Shown piece after piece: positions 1 to 9,000 of a stretch of 14,491 bases of DNA. The translations under genes and the position numbers were made by a program. The notes below the pieces were generated by a model that was given only the letters and a program-made list of their open reading frames with translations, was not told where the DNA came from and made no database searches. Origin of the DNA: JBBQXY01 sp051004815 (lineage in GTDB: Bacteria; Chloroflexota; Ktedonobacteria; Ktedonobacterales; Ktedonobacteraceae); NCBI GenBank assembly GCA_051004815.1, contig JBPCJY010000145.1, positions 1-14,491 on the forward strand, given 5' to 3'. Positions within the stretch are counted from its first letter, which is position 1; each line of letters opens with the position of its first letter.

Positions 1-9
1 ATGATTCAT
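1..9 (-). CDS. Probable start of the next gene of the cluster (first 3 codons only)
   Basis: Read leftward, the edge of the window ends in ATG AAT CAT. It is preceded by a strong Shine-Dalgarno (AGGGAGG) four bases before the ATG. The gap to the stop codon of the upstream glycosyltransferase is 115 bases and contains no terminator-like hairpin with a T-run. The cluster therefore probably continues to the left. Nothing can be said about the product from three codons. Confidence 0.4.
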
Positions 10-16
10 GTTTCCT

Positions 17-62
17 CCCTGAGATGGGTGATCTTTTGTTATGTTCACCGTACCTCTCAGGG
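17..62 (-). promoter_or_regulatory. Leader stem-loop whose 3' arm runs into the Shine-Dalgarno of the gene at the left edge
   Basis: On the minus-strand transcript, CCCTGAGA (bases 62-55) can pair with TCTCAGGG (24-17), 8 bp. Inside that, GGTGA (49-45) can pair with TCACC (31-27), 5 bp. The outer 3' arm overlaps the first bases of the AGGGAGG ribosome binding site of the gene starting at base 9, so folding would partly mask it. This is seen as base complementarity only. Whether it regulates translation is inference. Confidence 0.35.
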
Positions 63-124
63 TTTCTTTTTGTCAACTTTCTCGTCAATTGTCACATTGG
101 TTCACGCTTGCTTTGAACCATGCC

Positions 125-1345
125 TTACCTCATTATTATCTCTTGATACATTTGCTCAATACGGGGTACCACCGTTCTTGCCTGGAATTTGACAACTCTT
201 TGCTCGCCATTGGCACCCATCCGCTCTCGCAACTCTGGATTATCTAATAAGCGCTGTATTGCCTCACGCAATTCCCGTTCATCGCTAGGAGTAACCAGTA
301 ATCCAGTCTCTCCTTCTACAACGATATCGGGTAGACCTCCAATACGTGAAGCAACAACAGGGCGGCTCATTGCCATTGCCTCAAGCGTTACCGTCGGGCA
401 CGAGTCAAAAGAATCCGAAGGCGTTAGTGCTATGGCACTGCGACGCCAGGCACTCATAACGGCAGCATGCGGCCAGCTTTGCAAAACGAGTACATTGGGT
501 GGCAAGTGCTTAGTAACGGCTGCTGTCGGGCGTCCTATCAGGACCAGCGGTACCTCGCTCTCCATTGCGGCATATGCTCTCAGCAGCACATTCTCGCCTT
601 TGCCGCGTCCCATATCTCCTACAAAGAGAAGATACGTGTTCTCTGGTAGTTGCTCCAGAAGGGGATTAGCGTCGTCATGTAATTCCCCTACATTGTCTGC
701 AACGAAATTTGGTATCACTTGAAAGGGTAGCCGATGTTTAGTCAGTTGAGTTGCCTCTGCCACCGCTCGGCTGACTGGCAGGAACATATCCACAGTGTGT
801 TGTTCTATGTTCCCCCCCACTCTGTTAGCCAATGTTATTGGTACCCCTCTTGCCATACCATAATGTTCGGATGCGCATGCTAAACACTTCGCCAAACCAG
901 GACCACTGCACACTGCGTCATGATGCGCGAAACTTTGCTTCGCGCAGACAAGGCTGCAATCGTGAAGAGTGACAACAAGCTTTGCTTTACTCCACATTTT
1001 CAGCGGCGTGAATGAATGCACCATCCAGTTATGAGCATGAACGATTGCAGGACGTTCCCGCATGATAATGGAGCGTAGTTCTCGCATCGCCCCTGGATCA
1101 GGAAATGGTGGCGCGTGCCGCCGTGTTTTTTCGCTGAAAACTGCGTCCACTCGTTGCATTGAGGCACGAATACGATAGACACGCACTCCTTCATCACACT
1201 CGAATACTGGCAGACCCTCCTGCCAAAGTGTAGCAACCGCAACGTCATGCCCCCGCGCTACAAGCTCGATGCTGAGATCGCGTACATAGCGTTCTTCTCC
1301 CCCTACATGGGGCCGATAGAATTGGGCCAGCATTAAGATACGCAC
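125..1345 (-). CDS. GT4-family glycosyltransferase (GT-B fold)
   Basis: A 406-residue protein of normal length for family GT4, which moves a sugar from a nucleotide-sugar to a glycan or lipid-linked acceptor at the cytoplasmic membrane face. The N-terminal acceptor lobe opens with MRILMLAQFYRPHVGG, the usual glycine-containing first loop. The C-terminal donor lobe has FVGDMGRGKG (241-250) and the EX7E-like segment DSCPTVTLEAMA (314-325), with D314 replacing the first Glu and E322 kept, then GGLPDIV and GETGLLV. A Cys-rich stretch follows the HD at 128-129 (C130, C134, C146, C154, C157), a recurrent pattern in some GT4 enzymes that could bind a metal. The start is GTG, with AGGGGGAAAG just upstream, and it overlaps the flippase gene by 13 bases, which suggests coupled translation. 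Donor and acceptor cannot be told from sequence. Confidence 0.9.
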   Translation of the reverse strand: MRILMLAQFYRPHVGGEERYVRDLSIELVARGHDVAVATLWQEGLPVFECDEGVRVYRIRASMQRVDAVFSEKTRRHAPPFPDPGAMRELRSIIMRERPAIVHAHNWMVHSFTPLKMWSKAKLVVTLHDCSLVCAKQSFAHHDAVCSGPGLAKCLACASEHYGMARGVPITLANRVGGNIEQHTVDMFLPVSRAVAEATQLTKHRLPFQVIPNFVADNVGELHDDANPLLEQLPENTYLLFVGDMGRGKGENVLLRAYAAMESEVPLVLIGRPTAAVTKHLPPNVLVLQSWPHAAVMSAWRRSAIALTPSDSFDSCPTVTLEAMAMSRPVVASRIGGLPDIVVEGETGLLVTPSDERELREAIQRLLDNPELRERMGANGEQRVVKFQARTVVPRIEQMYQEIIMR

Positions 1346-2694
1346 TGCTTTCCCCCTACCGCATCATCTGCATTCTGTGTATTCTGTATATCTCTATCTT
1401 GTCTATCCTCTGATGTGGACGTATGTGTGAACCGTGCTATTTTGTATACTGCGCTAAACATACAGATTGCTTCGATAAACAGTGCAATAACATATCCTAG
1501 ACTTAATCCTGCCAAACCACCGAAATGGACACCGATGGTAACGAAGCTTAATTCAAGAATTCCACAGGCTAGCAAAGGCAACATAGTTTGGACTAATCGG
1601 TTCTGAATACGGCATATGGCGATAAAGTTGTTTTTGATAATAGATGGAAAAACCGCCAGGCTCAAGATACGAAGGGGCAACAATGCCTGTTCAGCGTAGT
1701 CATGGCCGAATACTCCTAACACCTGTTTTGCTCCAAGCTGTAATACAAAATTTGCTAGCACACATATCACGAAGGCAACGCTTATCGTCAATCGAGTCTT
1801 TTGTGCCAGTTTGTCGGATTGTGTTGCAGTTTCTGCGTAGAGGACGGTCGAAAGGGCCTGGGAGGCGACAGAGAGAAAACTGGTAATCATCCAGGCGATG
1901 TAAAACCAGGCATTCGCCCTTGTTGAAAGCAAGGCCGTGACGAATATGGGCAAAGCTAATGCAGGAGCCTGAATGATCAAATTGAGAATGTGATGTTGTA
2001 ACGCGGCTGCTTTGAGTTCACGCAGCAATCCCCAGTGCGGCAGATATTTTCTGCCAGACCATTTGCGTTTCGATAGCACGAATGCGGTAAGAACCCCCAG
2101 CGAGAGTATATTTCCTAGTGTCCATGTGTTATATATCGACAACCCTACGGCATGTGACAGCCAGAGGCTTGCCCCAAAGAGCGCAGCCAGTTTTATCGCT
2201 GCAAAAAGTGTATTGCGCCAAAGCTGCAACTCGCCACGGAGGAGTCCGATAAGTGCCTGGTCAAGCACTAATGTAATTGCGCTAAAACAGACCCCACCTG
2301 CGAAAAGCAAAATATTTTGCAAGCTTGCACTCAAAGGCCGGAAGTCAGCTGAGATAAAAGGCGCAATCAGCGTAAAAAGAATACCTGCGCCTCCCCCTAC
2401 CACACCGACAAGAAGCAGCGCAGCACTGATAAGAGACATTTCTTTACCCGGGTGGCGTTTCACCTCGCCAATCAACAAGGTCCCCAAGCCCAGTATGCTC
2501 ATGCTGGCAAGCAGCGTCATTGCCGAGATTGTGGCAGAGGCGAAGCCTATAGTTTCGGGAGGGAACAGCCGTGCCGCTGCCCACCAATAGACAAAGCCAA
2601 GCATTGATGTTACCGCTGTCGTGCCAACTAATGACCCGGCATTCAAAAACATCACGCTATTCGTTTTTAACCATTTATACACGACGTTTTTCAC
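1333..2694 (-). CDS. Wzx-like polysaccharide / lipid-linked oligosaccharide flippase
   Basis: An integral membrane protein of 453 residues, hydrophobic over almost its whole length in roughly 12-14 helices, with short loops. This is typical of the MOP (MATE/Wzx) superfamily that flips undecaprenyl-linked glycans across the inner membrane. The first helix begins MFLNAGSLVGTTAVTSMLGF, followed by WWAAARLFPPETIGFASA, a characteristic Wzx N-terminus. An open frame extends up to base 2850, but I chose the GTG at 2694. It sits 4-5 bases after a purine-rich AGGAAGAGGAG, the first helix starts shortly after it, and the 52 extra residues would lie inside the preceding GT2 gene and look unstructured. 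The chosen start overlaps the GT2 stop by 20 bases. The polar C-terminal tail (EDRQDRDIQN...) is cytoplasmic-looking. Its place among glycosyltransferases supports export of a lipid-linked glycan, and the substrate is unknown. Confidence 0.87.
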   Translation of the reverse strand: MKNVVYKWLKTNSVMFLNAGSLVGTTAVTSMLGFVYWWAAARLFPPETIGFASATISAMTLLASMSILGLGTLLIGEVKRHPGKEMSLISAALLLVGVVGGGAGILFTLIAPFISADFRPLSASLQNILLFAGGVCFSAITLVLDQALIGLLRGELQLWRNTLFAAIKLAALFGASLWLSHAVGLSIYNTWTLGNILSLGVLTAFVLSKRKWSGRKYLPHWGLLRELKAAALQHHILNLIIQAPALALPIFVTALLSTRANAWFYIAWMITSFLSVASQALSTVLYAETATQSDKLAQKTRLTISVAFVICVLANFVLQLGAKQVLGVFGHDYAEQALLPLRILSLAVFPSIIKNNFIAICRIQNRLVQTMLPLLACGILELSFVTIGVHFGGLAGLSLGYVIALFIEAICMFSAVYKIARFTHTSTSEDRQDRDIQNTQNADDAVGGKQCVS

Positions 2695-4147
2695 GCTGCT
2701 CCTCTTCCTGTGAAAGCAATCTTTGATAGTTCTCTCTTCTGAAAGGCGCAATTTGTGCCACGAAGGAGGTGTTGGACGTTTTGATTGGGTGCTCTGCCTT
2801 GCGAATGATACGCATTGACCAGCGTTGGCGTACATAGGCAAATGGTCCATACAGCATCCCTGCTAGCTCAAGCCTTGTCAGTTCTTTGGGATAGTGTGAT
2901 GATTTCTTTTTGTTCTTCGATGAGCGATTACTTAACGTGAAGTAGAGGCCGTAAGGCACTTTGCTGGCAAAATCAAACAGCAATCGAGGGGTATCACAGA
3001 TATTCTTTGTGAGATATGCTGCTAACCCAACACCATAGCTGTACATTTGCTGGCGTAAACTTGTATAATCGCGGCGATGAAGGTGATAGAGCAGTGCTGC
3101 AGGAGTGTACACTAATGTGTGACCATGCATGATCGCCTGAAAGAAGAGTGCCAGGTCTTCACCTGCTCGTGCCGGGACTCCTGGCCCAAGAGCGAGATCA
3201 AATCCATTGACACTCAGGAGGAAGGCCCTGGTGAAGGCCATACAGACGCCGGAGCCAAATTGTCCCGCGGTAAAAGGGTGCAAGGGTAATTCAGGATAAT
3301 GCTGTGCCATATCAAAGATACGCCTGCTAAAATTCTTACTAAACCCGCCATATTCCTCGAACCAGAACTGTGCAGGGGTTTCAAGTTCCAGGGGTAGGAC
3401 GAGACCCGTGACGCACGCAACATCGTCGGCACTACTGAAAGCCCTGACCAACTCAATCAACCAGTAGGGATCAACTACCGCATCGTCATCGGTAAAAGCC
3501 AGTATCTCTCCTCTCGCTGCCATGATACCGCGATTACGTGCCTCAGAAGCACCTGGGCGTTCTTCACAAATATAGCGGATACATGGAACGTCGCGGTAGG
3601 TTTGCCCAATAAAATCCGCGGTTGCATTTGTGCGCGGTGCATTATCTACGATGATGATTTCATATGTCGGGTAATGTAAGGACAGCAGTGATTGCAAACA
3701 GGAACGTAGTTGTTCGGTACGCTCATGAGTTGGGACAATGACGCTCACGAATGGGGCAGAGGTGAAAAATGTGTCGCGCTCCTCAATACAAAGAGGCGTA
3801 CCCGCACTCCCTAGACCCTGAGCATTCAGCCCCGTTACTGGAGGAAGTCCGTCTTGTTGCAAATGCTCAAGAATAGTTTCTCCCAAGGCGTTCCAGATGT
3901 GCTGAGCATAGATGTTGGGAGGTGTCTCGTACACGTCTAGTGCTAACTCCAGCATACCGAGCGGTTGCGTATGCAGGCGAACGAGGCAGAGTGCGCGTTC
4001 ATACGTGCGACCGGTTTCCTCATCACAAGCGGATAGGGGGAGCAGTGGTTGCCCTAGTTCAACTTCCGCTATAAGCATCGGTACATAGCTTAATGCCTCA
4101 TCTGTAGCAATTGAATCCTCTGCTTTTTCTCTGCTCAAGTGCTTCAT
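2675..4147 (-). CDS. GT2-family glycosyltransferase with N-terminal extension
   Basis: About 490 residues. The GT2 (GT-A fold) catalytic domain begins near residue 132 with FVSVIVPTHERT, then EIIIVDNAP, a nucleotide-binding GASEARNRGI stretch and the metal-binding FTDDDAVVD (DDD at 220-222). GEDLA (329-333) supplies the probable catalytic acid, and a positively charged C-terminal region follows. The first ~130 residues are not catalytic. They contain ALCLVRLHTQPLGMLELAL, a segment I associate with N-terminal extensions of GT2 proteins in actinobacteria and relatives; its role is unknown. I preferred the ATG at 4147 over the in-frame ATG at 4153, because AAGGGG lies six bases before the former but abuts the latter. 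The chosen start gives a 4-base ATGA overlap with the preceding GT2. The chain probably extends a lipid-linked glycan; sugar and linkage are unknown. Confidence 0.88.
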   Translation of the reverse strand: MKHLSREKAEDSIATDEALSYVPMLIAEVELGQPLLPLSACDEETGRTYERALCLVRLHTQPLGMLELALDVYETPPNIYAQHIWNALGETILEHLQQDGLPPVTGLNAQGLGSAGTPLCIEERDTFFTSAPFVSVIVPTHERTEQLRSCLQSLLSLHYPTYEIIIVDNAPRTNATADFIGQTYRDVPCIRYICEERPGASEARNRGIMAARGEILAFTDDDAVVDPYWLIELVRAFSSADDVACVTGLVLPLELETPAQFWFEEYGGFSKNFSRRIFDMAQHYPELPLHPFTAGQFGSGVCMAFTRAFLLSVNGFDLALGPGVPARAGEDLALFFQAIMHGHTLVYTPAALLYHLHRRDYTSLRQQMYSYGVGLAAYLTKNICDTPRLLFDFASKVPYGLYFTLSNRSSKNKKKSSHYPKELTRLELAGMLYGPFAYVRQRWSMRIIRKAEHPIKTSNTSFVAQIAPFRRENYQRLLSQEEEQREKRRV

Positions 4148-5220
4148 TTGCATCCCCTTCCCTGCATTGCTTGCACCGATGAAGGCTCATTGTATTCTTT
4201 CTCATCTCGCATCTTAAACATAATAGGCGGTGGCGTTTCAGCGTCACTAAAAAGCTCCTTTTTGTCGGTGATCCTGCTCCGCAGTTTTGTTATCTGTAGT
4301 GTGGCTTTCCCAACCAGATAGCCTGCCATCGTTGTTGTCAAACCAACCGTAATAGCTCCTGCTCGTCCAAGTCCAGTTCCGTCACGATGAATAAGCGCAT
4401 CTCGCAAGCCACGCACAATTCCCTGTGGTAGCGTTCGCCGTACATAGGAACGTTCAGATGCAAGAGCATCTTGTGCGCCTACATACTGGGCGATTATGGC
4501 TTTCGAGAGACCTTCAGCGTAGCAACGCGAGCGAAAGTAGTGCCAACTTGTTCGATAGGTCGGAACACGGTGCCGTATCTTGGCTCGTGGCTCATACATG
4601 AAGCTGTGTTGAGGCCAATGCTGTTTAGCTCTTATGCACAGTTCAGTCTCCTCACAACCCAGGGGATGTTTCCCTATCCGTCCAATTTCAGGTCTGAATC
4701 CCCCCACTTCCTCGAACACTTCTCGGCGGAAACAACAGCAACACCCAAAGGGATTACGCACCGCGGCACTAGTTTCAGGTAAACCCCGGTAGCTACAACC
4801 GATGACCCAGTAGAATTCCTCTGGTAACCAGGCCGGTTGTTGCTCTGACCATAACGGCTCAGCTTTTCCACCTACGCCTGATACCTGAGTGTCTGCACAA
4901 TATTGTAGTAACCATGCGAGACAATCTGGCTCAGCTATGACGTCATCATCAAAAAAGGCAATGTATGTTCCTTGTGCGATGGCAACGCCACTGTTTCGCG
5001 CACCGGATAAGCCGCGCTGCGCTTTGTTCTCTAGCACGATAATGCCAGGTATGCGCTTCTGCGCCCGTTCCAGCAGTGCAGGGTTGTGATCAATAACCAC
5101 AATAATTTCACAGGGAGGAGTATGTTGGAGCTGGAGCGATTCTACGGCTGCTACCAGATCATTCCATCGTTCCTCTGTGTAAGCGCAGATAATAACTGAT
5201 AGAGATGCCACATTTATCAT
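4144..5220 (-). CDS. GT2-family glycosyltransferase
   Basis: A 358-residue GT-A enzyme. The catalytic domain starts at once (LSVIICAYTEERWNDL), with EIIVVIDHN, GLSGARNSGV and the metal-binding FFDDDVIAEP (DDD at 91-93). The acidic motif CEETEL at 189-194 is the likely site of the catalytic base. A hydrophobic stretch around 286-305 (AGAITVGLTTTMAGYLVGKA) may be a membrane anchor, so the enzyme probably works at the inner membrane. Residues 160-163 are four consecutive cysteines (GCCCCF), where many relatives have a GCN/GAN-type loop. This is unusual and could be a metal site or chance. The start ATG overlaps the TGA of the upstream gene by 4 bases (ATGA), so the two are translationally coupled. 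Substrate unknown. Confidence 0.9.
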   Translation of the reverse strand: MINVASLSVIICAYTEERWNDLVAAVESLQLQHTPPCEIIVVIDHNPALLERAQKRIPGIIVLENKAQRGLSGARNSGVAIAQGTYIAFFDDDVIAEPDCLAWLLQYCADTQVSGVGGKAEPLWSEQQPAWLPEEFYWVIGCSYRGLPETSAAVRNPFGCCCCFRREVFEEVGGFRPEIGRIGKHPLGCEETELCIRAKQHWPQHSFMYEPRAKIRHRVPTYRTSWHYFRSRCYAEGLSKAIIAQYVGAQDALASERSYVRRTLPQGIVRGLRDALIHRDGTGLGRAGAITVGLTTTMAGYLVGKATLQITKLRSRITDKKELFSDAETPPPIMFKMRDEKEYNEPSSVQAMQGRGCK

Positions 5221-5993
5221 AGTGTGATCGCCTTTTGCGGTGCGGTGGGCTCATCAGCAATGTTATACAAAGGCGTTGAAGTATGCGGCAGAGCTAGTGT
5301 TGGAGGCGTTTGCAATCGCTCTCTCACAATCGTTTTGAGTACACGCCAACCATCACGGAAAGTTTTGAGATTACTTTGACCATTAATGCGTCGACGTTCA
5401 AAGCTGGGTACCTCGATGATTTTCAGATTGGCTTTGTACATACGTAAATTGATCTGCGTCTCAATCTCAAAGCCATCGCAATCCAGGTATAACTGATCAA
5501 GACAACTTTTCCAAAAGGCATTATAGCCGTAACACAGGTCGCTATAGAGTGTGCGGAAAAGAGTATTAACTAACATGCATAAGCACAGGTTCCCCAGGTT
5601 CCGTAGCAGGGTAATGTCATCACTACCACCATTTGGAATAAAACGGGAGCCTTTTGCAAAATCATATCCTCCCATCAATACCTCAACAAAACGCGGTATC
5701 TCGCTTGGGTCGGCTGAGCCGTCGGCATCCAATGTGACAATAATGTCACCGGTACAAGCGGAAAATCCAGTGCGCAGCGCGTTTCCCTTCCCATGGCCCG
5801 TTTGAGGAATAATGCGAACAGATGGTAACAATTGCTCTGCCACTGTCGTAGTATCATCAGTTGAGTGACCGTCAACAAGGATAACCTCATATACTGTTGA
5901 CGGGATATGTATTAACACATGTTGAAGGTTTGTTGCCTCATTTCGTGCAGGAATCACAACGCTAATGCGTGGATATTCTTGATTTGTTTCCAT
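5217..5993 (-). CDS. GT2 enzyme resembling polyprenyl-phosphate mannose/glucose synthase (DPM1-like)
   Basis: A compact 258-residue GT2 protein: ISVVIPARNEATNL at 10-23, VILVDGHSTDDT, the GHGKGNALRTGF loop, and VTLDADGS with DAD at 89-91. It then has FAKGSRF, DLCYGYNAF at 152-160 and FERRRINGQSNLK at 198-210. This order of motifs is that of dolichyl/undecaprenyl-phosphate sugar synthases, which make polyprenyl-P-sugar donors. It lacks the C-terminal transmembrane pair found in some members, so it would be peripheral on the membrane. It is the first gene of the glycan set and is separated from the NRPS by an 81-base AT-rich gap, where a second promoter could lie, although I see no clear one. 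GAAGG lies about nine bases before the ATG. Family membership is confident; the sugar is not. Confidence 0.88.
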   Translation of the reverse strand: METNQEYPRISVVIPARNEATNLQHVLIHIPSTVYEVILVDGHSTDDTTTVAEQLLPSVRIIPQTGHGKGNALRTGFSACTGDIIVTLDADGSADPSEIPRFVEVLMGGYDFAKGSRFIPNGGSDDITLLRNLGNLCLCMLVNTLFRTLYSDLCYGYNAFWKSCLDQLYLDCDGFEIETQINLRMYKANLKIIEVPSFERRRINGQSNLKTFRDGWRVLKTIVRERLQTPPTLALPHTSTPLYNIADEPTAPQKAITL

Positions 5994-6074
5994 CTATATC
6001 TACCTTCAATTTAATATATTTCGATGTACCAAATATATAAAGCACTACAATACCTGATATTTCTAGCTTTCGCA

Positions 6075-9000
6075 TTATGAATCAGCGGTAACTGCTTGTG
6101 CCTTGCTAAGACAAAGATGCAGTTGCTCGGTAAAATGATGGAGATACTCCGTTTTGCAGGTATCATGCGTACCAGCAATGATATGAATCTCTACCGCTTT
6201 ATCTTTCTTTTTCGCTAGCGTATGCCATGTCTTTTTGTGTTTTTCACCATCTTTGGTGAAAAAGAAAGTACTTTTGCCAGGAAAAGGTCCTGGCTCGTAA
6301 TCCGTTACCGACCAATGGAACATTCCTTCCCAGATATGAGATAGGGTTTCAAATGGTGGGAAAAACGCCTCCGGGAAAATCGAGCGCAGCTTGAGAAGAG
6401 CTTCTCTCAATGTGCCATGCTTGCTGCCAGATACGACCTGTTTGTCGGTCTGAAAGTGTTCTACACCCTGTCCGCACTGCAATTCAAACAGCGATTTTAA
6501 GGCGGCAATAATGCCGCCTTCCGCATAAATCTGCTCAGCATTCAGTTCAGCCTGTAGACCTCTGTAGTGAGGATATTTGCTATAGCGATAGAAGTGAAGC
6601 AGATATTTATAAGCGTGCCGCAACCATAGAAACAAGTAGTGTTGCTTGTGCTGACTTAGCCCGATCAAGTTGCCTAAGCGAGTGACCATACGATAAGGCA
6701 ATCTGGCATAGCCAACAGGAGTAGGGTCTATCAAAAGCAGCAGGTCAACGCTCTCCCCTTGTGTATGAAGTTGCCGTGCCATTTCATAGGCTATCAACCC
6801 TCCATTGCAGAAGCCACCCAAGAGGTAGGGACCCTCTGGTTGAACGGTTCGTATTAATTGGATGTTCGTAGCGGCCATCTCCTCTAAGCTGGACGGATAC
6901 TGCAAGCCATCAACTTTGGGTGGTTCAAGTGCATAAAATGGTTGATCGCCTCCTAAATCGCGTGCCAAAGGCAAGCAGTAGAAAGCTCCACTTTTATAAT
7001 CTCCATGTAAGTAGAAAAAGGGGCGTTTCGTACCACTAGCCTGAACCGCCACAATGGGAGACGAAGGATGGATCACTTCTTGCTCCAGGAGAATCTGCGC
7101 AAGTTGCTCTATCGTTGGCTTTGAAAACAGCGTGGCGAGAGGCACTTTTTTACCAAAGACCTGCTCCATGCGGGCAACAAGGCGGGCCGCTAATAATGAA
7201 TGTCCACCGAGAAAGAAAAAGTTATCCGTGATGCCGATAGGTCGTGCATCTAACAACTCTTCCCAAATCTTGATCAACTGAAAATGTATTGGCTGCGTGG
7301 GAATAGCAAACGTCTCCTCCACTGCACGCTGCGACATGTCTGGTGCTGGCAACGCAAGACGGTTCACCTTGCCACTCGCTGTCAAGGGAAGAGCATCGAG
7401 CATCATGAAGCTTGTTGGTACCATATGTGCCGGCAACCTCTCTTGTAGATAGACATGTATCGATGTAGTAGTGGAAGCATGTTCCTGCGTTGGAACAATG
7501 TAGGCAACCAGGTATTTGTTGCCGGGCGTATCTTCTCGCGCTATCACTACCGCCTCTCGTACTGTGGGATGATTACTCAGCATCGCCTGAATCTCACCCA
7601 ATTCGATACGAAAGCCACGAATTTTGACTTGGTCGTCAATACGGCCCAGAAACTCAATGTTTCCAATGGGCAGATAGCGTGCCAGGTCACCCGTTCGGTA
7701 CATGCGCCCACCGCAATCGGCAGTGAAGGGGTTGACAAGGAACTTTTCCGTCGTTAACTCTGGCCGATTGAGATAGCCTCGTGCAACACTCGCCCCGCCG
7801 ATATACACTTCGCCGGCAACTCCAATGGGAACAGGGTGTTGATATGTATCGAGCAGGTAGACCTGTGTATTGCCAATCGGACGACCCATGGGTGTTGTCG
7901 TGTACGTCCGCTCGTCTGGTTCTTGCGGCACACGATAGGCCAGTACCCCAACCGTAGACTCTGTGGGGCCATAATGGTTGAAGATCGTGCAGTCAAGGGC
8001 CAGGGCTCGCAGCTTGTTAACCCATTCCCAGGAAAAAGCTTCTCCACCGATAATCAGCCGTTGACGTGGCATGATACGCCCTGTTTGAGACGAAGCTAGG
8101 AGGGCTGCGAGATGAGAAGGTGTGATTTTGAGGCAATCGATCTCGTGCCTGCTGAAGTAATCCTCCAGGGCCTGATGGTCGATGGCCCGCTCCCGCGAGA
8201 TGATATGCAGGCATCCACCTGTACAGAGGGAAGGAAAGATCGCCGTATTCCCCAAATCCGTCGCCAGCGAAGAAACAGAGGCAAAGCTGCTGCCAATGGG
8301 GATATCGAGTCGCTGCACAATCCCATGCAGGTAATTCGACAGGTGTCGATGTTCAATGACCACTCCCTTTGGTTTTCCCGTGGAGCCTGAGGTATAGATC
8401 ACATACACCGCGTTCTCACCCATTACCTCACTCGATGGGTTCGCTTGACTCATCAGAGCAATGTCATTCCCGTCGGTATCCAGGCAGAGAACATGGGCGT
8501 TGTGTTCAGGGAGCCTAGACACCAGTGACTGCTGTGTGACCAGGACAGGCACCTGTGCGTCCGTGAGCATAAAGCCAATGCGCTCGGTTGGGAAGGTGGG
8601 GTCTAGTGGCACATATGCTCCACCCGCCTTGAGGATGCCCAGAAGGGCAACCATCATGTCCAGGGAACGCTCCAGATAGAGACCCACCAGCACCTCTGAT
8701 CCTACTCCCAGATGCTGCAAGCAATGGGCAAGCTGGTTCGCCTTCGTATTCAGCTCTCGATACGTCAGCTGCTCGTTTTCGAAGACGAGAGCGGGTGCAT
8801 CGGGAGTTTGCTCGACCTGAATTTCGAACATCTGATGAATACACGACGGGCCTGCATAGTCGGTTGCGGTAGCGTTCCAATTAACCAGGAGTTGCTGCCG
8901 CTCCGCCTCGGTCAAGAGAGGAAGTTGTCCTATAGTTTGCCAGGGGTCGCGCACAATGCTATGGAGCAGCGTCTGCCAGTGTCCCCCCATACGCTCGATA

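Noticed and set aside
2695..2850. 52-residue N-terminal extension of the flippase
   Set aside because: It is polar, lies fully inside the upstream GT2 gene, and a GTG with a good Shine-Dalgarno sits right before the first membrane helix.
8515..8880. Long open frames on both strands inside the NRPS genes (e.g. 8515-8880, 8712-9332, 12238-12726)
   Set aside because: They are shadow frames of the NRPS coding sequence, with no recognisable domains and no ribosome binding sites.
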